Assembly (NCBI GenBank): GCA_015179125.1
Contig: WHVA01000022.1
Location: forward strand, 186,001 to 250,000
Source of the DNA: Gautieria morchelliformis
Lineage: Eukaryota > Basidiomycota > Agaricomycetes > Gomphales > Gomphaceae
Direction of reading: 5' to 3'
DNA: 64,000 bases
The translations under genes and the position numbers were made by a program. Of this stretch, positions 55,607 to 64,000 are shown one piece after another (within the stretch, counting starts at the first letter, position 1; each line of letters begins with the position of its first letter). A model generated the notes under the pieces. That model did no database searches and was not told the origin of the DNA. It saw only the letters and a list, made by a program, of their open reading frames with translations.

Positions 55607-56389
55607 ACCCAGATGCGGTGCTCCTCGCACAGCAGCGCGCGCTCGAGGCAGAGCTCTGTCCGCTCCCGCCCCCGAATCCACATGGCGAAGCGCCTGTATT
55701 CCCGATCGCGCAGCCCGCTACCCCCCCGTTTCCCACTACACAGTCCACCCACCATGCGATGCGCGGCGTCGTCAACGTATCTCCTGGCGCCAGGTTACGA
55801 GCGCGGACGGTATGTAAAAATTCGCAGGGAAGAGATTGAAAGTGTGGATGAATGCGAGGGTGCTGGGGACATAGAGGTGGGGCGGGGGCGAGCGGTGGAT
55901 CGTGGTGGAGCTGGTGGCGGGGTTCACCGGGGGTTATGAACAAGCAAAGACAGAATGAATGATTGCTGCCATGAGTATCTGCAAGTCTTGTATGCGCTCC
56001 ATTGGTACTTCTATAGCACTATTGTTCCGGTAAGACATTCACAGCGACAATCATATGACCTATATATCGAAGAAATAGTGGCCTGGGGCCCCCAATACCT
56101 CTCAGTGAATCTGTTGTCAACAATGCGCTATTGCTATTGTGACACGCTACCACTCGGTCATTATGAGTAGTGGGCTTAGGCCTGCAAAGCAACGTCGCTA
56201 CCCTCACCAGCTGAACATGCTGTGCTCGTAGACTGGAGCAAACCAGCTCTGGATCTTAGTTCCGCTCTTATCTTTATTTTCTGGCAGTTCTCCGAGTCGG
56301 CGAAATTGCGAGCTTCTTGAAAGCACGCTAAGACTTGTGCAAGGCTTGTGGCCACCAGTCACCGTAAGATCAGTGGCATCAGTTTCTTT
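55607..56389. other. No recognisable gene
   Basis: Open frames exist on both strands (for example 55208-55939 plus, 55332-55943 minus), but they cross the duplication boundary, mirror each other and show no domain or consistent splice sites. The last 200 bp approach the 3' end of the myosin relic. Confidence 0.45.
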
Positions 56390-58805
56390 CAAGGTATCCA
56401 CATCCCCGTTCCGTCTCAAGAATAGTGTACCCTGCGACATCCTGCCAACCGCTGTCATCTTTCTTGACGGGCTCATCTTTCGCGACCTTGATGACCGCCT
56501 TCTTTTCTTTGCGTACTCAATCCTACGTGATTGACCATCAATAACCGTCAAAGAGGAATTAAGGTATCTCGTACGTAGGTGCAACATGAAGGGATATGCT
56601 GGCTTGGGTGAGAGTGAGTTGTCTTGAAATAACAACTGAAAACTGGGTCACCCTCCTCGGATGCATTGACGTTCAATGCCATCCAGTCATCTCGCATGTT
56701 GGACATGCTGATGGATTTGATGGTAACTAGAGGTATCTCGCGCCCGAGCACTATTTGGACAACCACGAGGTGAACTGCTTTCTCCGTCTAAACGCCACAT
56801 TAATTACATCGTCAAAATGTGTCAAAGCTAGAGAGAAGACTACTGTACTGGCTACGATATACCGTGGGCTAGGCTTACTTGACCGGCCAAGCTTGGACAC
56901 CAATAACTGTGCACGAGCACTGAACGTCACATTCTCCGCTAAGAATATCATCTGTCAGCTATTTTCCACTCGCATAGCGGAATGACCCACATCCAATGCC
57001 ACATGCCTCCTTAATAGTCTGTCCGAGTGCACTGTTCCTTCCACTTACATCCAAGTAATCCCCCGCGAAACGCCTGTAGCTTAACAGGCTAGACCGACGC
57101 CGCTCTTTACGGCTCGCATCTGGTGTCCGTAGTCTCGCACTTGGGCATACACGATGGCCTCCTTATTACTCTTCCAAAACCGCTAGATGCACGTTGCACA
57201 CTCATTCTTGTAGCGAAGATAATTGCGGGAGGCGCGTTGAATCCGCCCAGCCATATTATGCCAGTATCGATCCTGCATGGTCTCAAGCGCAAATAGCTAT
57301 TTCTGGATAAATCAAAATCAAAAAGGACCAAACGATATGAAGATGGCTCACCGTCTCCGGGTTCTTGACGAACGCCTTGGTGACACCTATTTGCCATTCT
57401 TCCTTCGCAATGCCTGTGTCCTTCAGGATGCGTTCGCATCCCGACTGCGCATCACCTTGCCAGATATACTCATTCGCATATGATGCCCCAGGTGATAGTA
57501 GGTAGAAGCTGACAGAGACATCATCAGTAAAGAGTAAAGTGCGAAAGGGCTCCTAATGACAACCCACCGCTCTACCATCTTGTCAAAGGTATTCCTGTAG
57601 GCGAATCCAGCACGCCTGACACGGATATTCTCCTGTAACCCCAGGTATTTAATCTGATGCAAAATTGCTTTGGTATCATATTCAGAAGAGCTACGATTCT
57701 GATTTGGCTTGATAGTCCGGATATATGATGGTTGAGCCTGGAAAACGTTTTCCACCAGGGCTCCTGCTGAAGTCTGCAATGGGCAAGCGACATTAATGGT
57801 AGAGCAAAGCTAATGTGGACACCATCGCAGCGGTGGGCGGCCTCTTCTTACTGTTCGGATCTGGCCAATCGGGGAAGAAGTCCTGGAGAAACCTATCTGA
57901 ACTATTGACAACGAGTTCTAAAAGATCTTTGACAGGGCGTCCTTGTTCTGGTCGGTCATCCCCGAAACGTCGTACATGACATCACCAGCGTAGTGTCGCA
58001 CAAGGAACTGTGAGCCGACCGTCGAAACATGAGCTTGTCCCTCCCTGAGCTGGCCTGCGCTGGGTACAAAGCACGTCGTAGACGGAGCCTGATCAAAAAG
58101 TTAATCAATAACGACGTCGAAGAAAAGAAGCGCTTTCACCTCGCCGTCCGCCACGCTGTGTCTCCACCACCTTGCTTGTCGTCACTTTCTCAACCTAGGA
58201 AGCCTCTACCTCGAGAAGATATGCCACAATTTGAGTGAAGGGGACGTTAGGCCACTACGAGAAATTATGGAACACTTCGGAAAATAATACCTGAGAGTTT
58301 CCGTCATCCTTCTCGAAGAATTCCACGTTGCCTAACCAGAGAATGCCAGCAAGCATGCGAAAATTCTGTGACTGTTCTTCTTGAGAGAGGCCAATGCTCT
58401 GCATGGCTTTCTACGGAGAAATGATGGATATTATCGGGGATGATGAACTTGTGGAGTGGGACTCACGAGTGTTTCTGGAAAATCTGAGACTCATCAATGC
58501 CGGCAACCCGCTCCTACTTGTGTAAGTGTATGCTTCTGGCCCTTGGATGTCGAACAAATTTTAAAACAAGAGAGAACCATTAGGGAAAGGAGATATGGAG
58601 AACAGCTTGCTTACCACGTTGCTCATCGCCTTTAGTGAATTGATAAAACACATGAAAATCACGCTCGTTCTCCATCTGACCCACGACGCGACCCTTCTCC
58701 AGTAGATAATTTGTGATTTGCGCTCCTACAGGCTCACCCTGCTCGTTGAACATGATCTCGAGGTACTTGCCGTGTCGACTAGAATTGTTAATTCGCAACG
58801 TCTGT
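56390..58805 (-). pseudogene. Class I myosin, 5'-truncated pseudogene with introns
   Basis: Reads leftward. Motor domain switch-1 region [20 protein letters not shown] (about 58740-58795), [10 protein letters not shown] and [11 protein letters not shown]; then [12 protein letters not shown] (about 58405), [29 protein letters not shown] (about 57970-58010), DPNSKKRPP (about 57840), and [20 protein letters not shown] with [17 protein letters not shown] (about 57600-57770). The IQ neck has a TAG replacing Gln at 57183-57185. The TH1 tail includes FSARAQLLVSKLGRSSKPSP and [21 protein letters not shown]. Introns with good ends remain, so it is not a processed copy. Several frame changes (near 58520, 58120, 57940 and 57110) plus stops disable it. 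P-loop and N-terminus are absent. Intact class I myosins drive actin-dependent endocytosis in fungi. Confidence 0.9.
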
Positions 58806-59032
58806 GTTATGTAAGGTGTCTCGGCGGCGCAGGCGACGGTGGTCGATGTGGCTGGCGAGGGATAGATACCTCGACTCCGTCCTTCCACCATGGTGACCGC
58901 CATCGCCCTGCTTGCGATAGTGGGTAAGTACAAGGCAAGGAATAAGTTCGATACTCACAGGGCCAACATAGCAAGCCTGGTGGTGGTGATTCAGTTCGTC
59001 ATCAATTTGTCCGGCGCGACCCTCTACCTCTC

Positions 59033-59668
59033 TTGGCGTTCATCTATGGCGCCCGGGAATCCGTTCTCGCTGTTATGGGAAGCGATAATGGCATCATTTT
59101 CGGTCGACCACTCGTATGTCCCCGGTTGTTAACCGGGGCGCTGGAGTTGATGACCCTCAGGCGTCTGATGGCGAACGCTCATAATACTATTCACCGCCTG
59201 GAGCGCTATGTCACCAGAGCCCTCACCCGGACCATCTCCGATGTTTATCTCAACATCAGCGAGATTCGGACCATCGTCATCGAGATTCGTACCGTTCTCA
59301 CCGATCTCCAGGACAGCATTGCCATACCAATTACTCAAATCGGGCCAATCCATGACGCTATCATTCCCATGCACACCCAACAACTTCCCGCCTTCGAGAG
59401 GCGCCTCAACTCGATCGCGCTCCAGGCGGACGCCCGCCGCTTCGCGGCAGACCTGCGGCAAAAGCTCAATACTGCAACTGATCCTCAGATCATCGAGCTC
59501 ATGGACAGGATTGTACAGCCGCACGCGAAGCTTCACATCGCCGGCCGAGATGGCACGCACTACCCGAACTATCAGGAACTAAGGGATGCTGTTCTTCATG
59601 GGCAGGTGGACCCTGACGACTTGAGGGAGGGCCTAGCAGCCTGGTTGGAGGGTATTTTGGCATTGTAG
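59033..59668 (+). CDS. Hypothetical protein, 211 aa, probable coiled coil
   Basis: Open frame ending EGLAAWLEGILAL before TAG. From about residue 35 it is rich in Leu/Ile/Arg heptads (LRRLMANAHNTIHRLERYV, IRTIVIEIRTVLTDLQ, FERRLNSIALQADARRF), suggesting helical coils. The end is an EGLAAWLE-type helix. No known domain. The start is uncertain: another open frame (58890-59129) overlaps its beginning and an upstream exon is possible. GC-rich codon use matches the ribosomal protein genes next door. Confidence 0.5.
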   Translation: MAFIYGARESVLAVMGSDNGIIFGRPLVCPRLLTGALELMTLRRLMANAHNTIHRLERYVTRALTRTISDVYLNISEIRTIVIEIRTVLTDLQDSIAIPITQIGPIHDAIIPMHTQQLPAFERRLNSIALQADARRFAADLRQKLNTATDPQIIELMDRIVQPHAKLHIAGRDGTHYPNYQELRDAVLHGQVDPDDLREGLAAWLEGILAL

Positions 59669-60139
59669 GTGAGTACTTGTCTGGTCTTTATTACTTGCAA
59701 TAATTAAGAGTATTTGCACACACAGCGTCGGATATTTGCACACACAGCATCGGGCCGATCAAGTTTCTAAGTAGTACAACATTATTGTAGCTCAGCATCT
59801 GTAGACTCAGGATATCTCTCGGATTTAGTGGCTTCGCTCAGACTTTGGCGTTTGATCTGTGAGCCCATACAGTGTGTTCTTAACAAAGGCCTCTGTGCAC
59901 TCTTGGTACACCTCGCTTTTACTCCAATCGGCCTCTTTAAGCTAGGGGGAAACACGCTTAACCTCAGGGGATTTACATCTCACAGTATCATTTTCCATTT
60001 TCTGTGTTTTTCATGCGTAACGTGAGCATGTAAGACATGATACACATGCAGGAGTGCTAGCTGAGAAACCACGTGCCATAAGAGTAGGACGACAGCGAAT
60101 ATAACATGAAGCCACGATGGGACAAAAATTCTAATTGCC
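59669..60139. other. Intergenic; no gene seen
   Basis: A 20-bp near-tandem repeat (TTTGCACACACAGC..TCGG twice) at 59714-59755. The rest probably holds convergent 3' UTRs of the hypothetical gene and RPL21. Confidence 0.5.
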
Positions 60140-60927
60140 CTAGATGGTGGTTTCGTATGGCACCGGAACAATCGTCATCGGCGCGTTGTCTGTAGTGGAC
60201 ACGACGTGTGCATCGCGGGGAAGTGCCGGCACGCGCTTGAGGGTAACGCGCTCTGAATGGAACAAATTAATGAGAATTAATTGAGAAAAATGGGTTCGGG
60301 TGGTCGCACCTCCCCTTTCCTTTGCCTCCCGGTGCTTGCGCGAGTTCTCTGCGACACGGTCAAGGAATTCTTGACGGCATTTTGAGTGACGGACCTAGAA
60401 TCGAAAAACCGTGCAGGTAAAGCAAGGAGATCAGCGGAGGAATGCACATGAAATAAGTTATGCACGTACGTGTTCAACACGGAGGTTCACCCTCTTTGCA
60501 AGGTAGCGATTTCCAACCACCTTGTGGACAAGAACCGTAACGGCGCTGGGTGTGATGTTTGTGATGATACCAGTTCGTCTGCAAAAAGTCACATGTCAAT
60601 TATGTTCTAAGGTATAGCCTCTCATGTGCCAAAGGCATCATCAGAGCGCCATGTAGGAACTGCACAAAGCACCAGCCTACGATACAAGTGTAACACATAC
60701 CCATGGTAGTATTTGTGAGGCATACCCTTCTGCTGGGCGGCATTAGCCTTGATATCAACGATATCCCCAACTTTGTATGGCACAAAGTAGGTGGACAACT
60801 TGACGGCACCATGTTCTGAGTGTCAAGGTCAAATCGAACATCGAATTTCTCGCCGTCACCGCCCACCTTTGAACCCCCTCGTGAACATGTGCCGTGTGCG
60901 GGCGCGGTAACCGAATGAGTGAGGCAT
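60140..60927 (-). CDS. RPL21: 60S ribosomal protein L21 (eL21), intact, five exons
   Basis: ATG at 60927 ([20 protein letters not shown]) and TAG at 60140-60142. Introns: after GFK (GTGGGCGG..CTCAG, about 54 nt), inside KYYHG/RTGI (GTATGTG..TTTGCAG), after LRVEH (GTACGTG..TTCTAG), and within GER (GTGCGACC..ATTCAG). The spliced product is about 160 aa, normal for the family, with [30 protein letters not shown] and [14 protein letters not shown] intact. It is a component of the large cytosolic ribosomal subunit. An apparent frame break after GFK disappears once the first intron is recognised. Transcribed divergently from RPS9. Confidence 0.96.
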
Positions 60928-61127
60928 GCTGGACTAGTGGTGGCTTGCGGCTAGAAAATAGGTCTTGAGGCTCGACGGTGCGAGCTTTTTGGTTGGAGGT
61001 GTGGGAAATACCGAGCGGAGTCTACCGAAGTTAACTGCAAAACTGTAACGTACCACTTTCAAACTGCGACAGCACATTCTCGCGCTACGAGGCGACTGCT
61101 AAAAGGTAAAAGTACCACTCACTCGAC
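60928..61127. promoter_or_regulatory. Shared 200-bp divergent promoter of RPL21 and RPS9
   Basis: Only 200 bp separate the two start codons, so both promoters and 5' UTRs must lie here. No clear TATA box. CT/GA-rich and GGTGGC/GGAGGTG patches are present, but I cannot name a factor site. Confidence 0.7.
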
Positions 61128-62137
<1,010 letters not shown>

Positions 62138-63384
62138 ATTACTTGGGTCGATACGGGGGGGTTCACGTCATTTTACCATGTCATATTGTATGACCCAAAT
62201 GCGCTCATTTACATATATGATATGCTTTCTCCTCTACTTAGGCGTGACTCCAGGCTAATTCATTTACTAAAACGTGATTCCCGGAAATATACGACAGGTT
62301 GATCTGCACCGATTCGACCCCAATTGTAGGGTTGTGCATCTGTATTATCGAGCATTGAGTACACGTTCGCCCAGAACCATTGTGTCATGGAACGACCTAA
62401 AAGGCCCGAAACCCAGCCTAGCAATAGGCTAGAGAATACTGTAGGCAGTGTGTCTGGGATTATTGAGGACGTGGGGCGAACGATATTGTTGCTGTATTAG
62501 CCTGTATACAGTAATATTATGCTTAGGCGGCGGAGAAATATTTCTGTGTCGGGCGCGATACGTCGTAGAGGGAGACGTCTCGAGAAGAACTTACAGTACT
62601 GTCACGTTATTTTTTACATAAGCTTCCGGTATTCCAGTTAGAGTTACTGCCCGCTCCGCCTCTTCCCACATCATCCGGCCTGATGGTAGTTGTCAGTTGT
62701 ACCGCGTTAGCGCTCAACGCAAGCCCTGACGCGACAGGAATGGATATAAGAGTTTCTTAAAGCGCCTTATAGGACAACTGCAAGGGTAACGTTACACTGG
62801 TGTGGCCAGGTCACTGCGGCAACTTGTTCCATGGCATACCACCCCTGATGCATGTCGCTTCGGCTGGAGCCTCCCTTCACCCGGCACTGATCAGACTACT
62901 TATTAGGCCGAGCCGGACAGATGCAGCGGTGGCACAGAGTCTCGATGTGCTCACTGGGCCGAAGGCCCGAGTTGCGGTGGCTTCTCGATCTGCTATCGTC
63001 ATAGTGCAACCCAACAGCGGTGTGAAATTTTAAGTATTCTTACTGTAAATCTACGTTCCAGGCTGATTTAATTATTGAGAGATCAATATTTGTTGATAGA
63101 TCTTGTCAACATCGCGAAGTGGCGCTAGGTGGCTGCTTTCCTGAGCTATCAAATCGAGTCAGACGGCAGCGCCCTACCATCAACTAGCACATAGCTTCTT
63201 CTAGCTGTGAAATATGGACGTCTCCTGACTGTGACGGTAGCAGTGTTGATGGCACCTGGCTGTTTCGGCACATAGCCGTCTTTGCTGCTAATCCTAACCT
63301 CGTTTATAGACCACTCTGCCACCTTCAAATGACTGTCTTTGTCCCCCTGTTGCTTCTTTGTCTTCACACCTCCCATTCATTCTT
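62138..63384. other. Intergenic 1.2 kb; no gene seen
   Basis: No domain in any frame. It should hold the RPS9 3' UTR and the promoter of the terpene synthase. No clear TATA box is placed. Confidence 0.5.
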
Positions 63385-64000
63385 ATGGCGCCGCGAACCT
63401 CAACCGCCCTTTGTCTCCCTGACTTCCTCGCATCCTGGCCGTATGGTCGTCGTGTTAATCCGCACTATGTCAAAGTCTCGAAGGCTGCCTCCGCATGGAT
63501 TTCGAGTTACGGGCTATTGACACCTAAGCTGCAGCGCATATTCGAGCTGGGTAACTCTGGTGAGTGCTCATTTCCATGCAGGCATGGTAAACCTTACCAT
63601 CTCGATTACAGGCCTTTTGGCAGCACTCGCTTATCCCGAAGCGAGCAAGGGTAAGCGGTCGGAACTCATACGCGGCCTCGGTCGCTAAATTGACATTTTT
63701 TTGTCTTTCCCGCACAGCGCACCTCCGTGTCGTCTGTGATGCCCTCAACATTGTGCTTCTTTTCGACGACTACTCTGATACACAAAGTCCACAAATCGTT
63801 CGCGAAATCTCTGACAACATCCTGGACTCCCTCTACGACCCATATTCTCCTCTGAATCCGCGCCTGGAAGATCTAGGACGATTTGGAGAGATAACGCGAA
63901 GGTCTGTTTGACTTTCCGCGTTGTTTTCAGTGACGTATACTAATCATTCCATGTCTTCCACCTTCCCTTCTGCAGCTTCTGGTCCCGTGCGCTCCAGACG
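63385..64000 (+). CDS. Sesquiterpene synthase (class I terpene cyclase), 5' part; runs off the window
   Basis: Start chosen at 63385 (MAPRTSTALCLPDFLASWPY), where basidiomycete terpene synthase similarity begins (WPYGRRVNPHY). Introns: GTGAGTGC..GATTACAG after LGNS, GTAAGCGG..CGCACAG after EASK, and GTCTGTTT..TTCTGCAG after ITR; phases join cleanly. The metal-binding motif DDYSD lies in LLFDDYSDTQ at about 63755; the NSE/DTE triad would be beyond the window. It should cyclise farnesyl diphosphate to a sesquiterpene in the cytosol. Family is clear; product cannot be predicted from this part. No other biosynthetic genes are visible upstream. Confidence 0.9.

Noticed and set aside
60860-60875. 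Apparent frameshift in RPL21 after TTCAAAGG
   Set aside because: It is the start of a 54-nt intron (GTGGGCGG...CTCAG); joining the exons restores the standard L21 sequence.
62800-63033. 77-codon open frame between RPS9 and the terpene synthase
   Set aside because: No domain, no splice context, composition like surrounding intergenic DNA.

Overview
The window looks like gene-poor, transposon-packed DNA from a filamentous basidiomycete, probably an Agaricomycete. The evidence is spliced genes with short introns (about 50-75 nt, GT..YAG), ribosomal protein genes of fungal type, a class I sesquiterpene synthase with a DDYSD motif, a class I myosin relic, and Ty3/gypsy elements ending in chromodomains. 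I cannot name the species from sequence alone; a Rhizoctonia/Ceratobasidiaceae-type genome would fit.

Layout. 1-1011: copia gag-protease remnant on the minus strand. About 1734-7294: left arm of a large inverted duplication whose right arm is about 51855-55606. Each arm carries an F-box-like gene preceded by a tandem array of 75-nt mini-exons. The right gene is intact (377 codons plus stop), the left one is dead. 7295-12332: minus-strand Ty3/gypsy element (family D) with a plus-strand, spliced gene lying between its chromodomain and 3' LTR. 12333-15310 and 48429-51385: direct duplicates of the 3' end of another Ty3 lineage (family A), carrying extra ORFs downstream of the chromodomain. 15313-19815: internally deleted family D element. 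19838-23246: family A remnants and a long hairpin. 23564-29809: nearly complete family B chromovirus with two 480-bp LTRs. 30057-32150: relic of a Cys-rich gene plus LTR pieces. 32255-51385: two family A copies shredded by a TA-flanked MITE, solo LTRs and captured fragments. 56390-58805: class I myosin pseudogene. 59033-64000: ordinary host DNA with a hypothetical gene, divergent RPL21 and RPS9, and the 5' part of a sesquiterpene synthase.

Six solo LTRs with exact 5-bp target duplications could be delimited (4696-5445, 8626-9657, 39554-41081, 41403-42016, 45641-47175, 49219-49946), so LTR-LTR recombination has been a main force here. Nonsense codons in the relics are mostly explained by C-to-T or G-to-A changes.

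The least ordinary content is threefold. (1) A three-exon gene antisense to pol inside family D has both introns and all phases intact. (2) A conserved accessory ORF lies after the chromodomain in three family A copies, one of them strongly diverged. (3) In-phase 75-nt mini-exon repeats precede the F-box gene and differ in copy number between the two duplicate loci.
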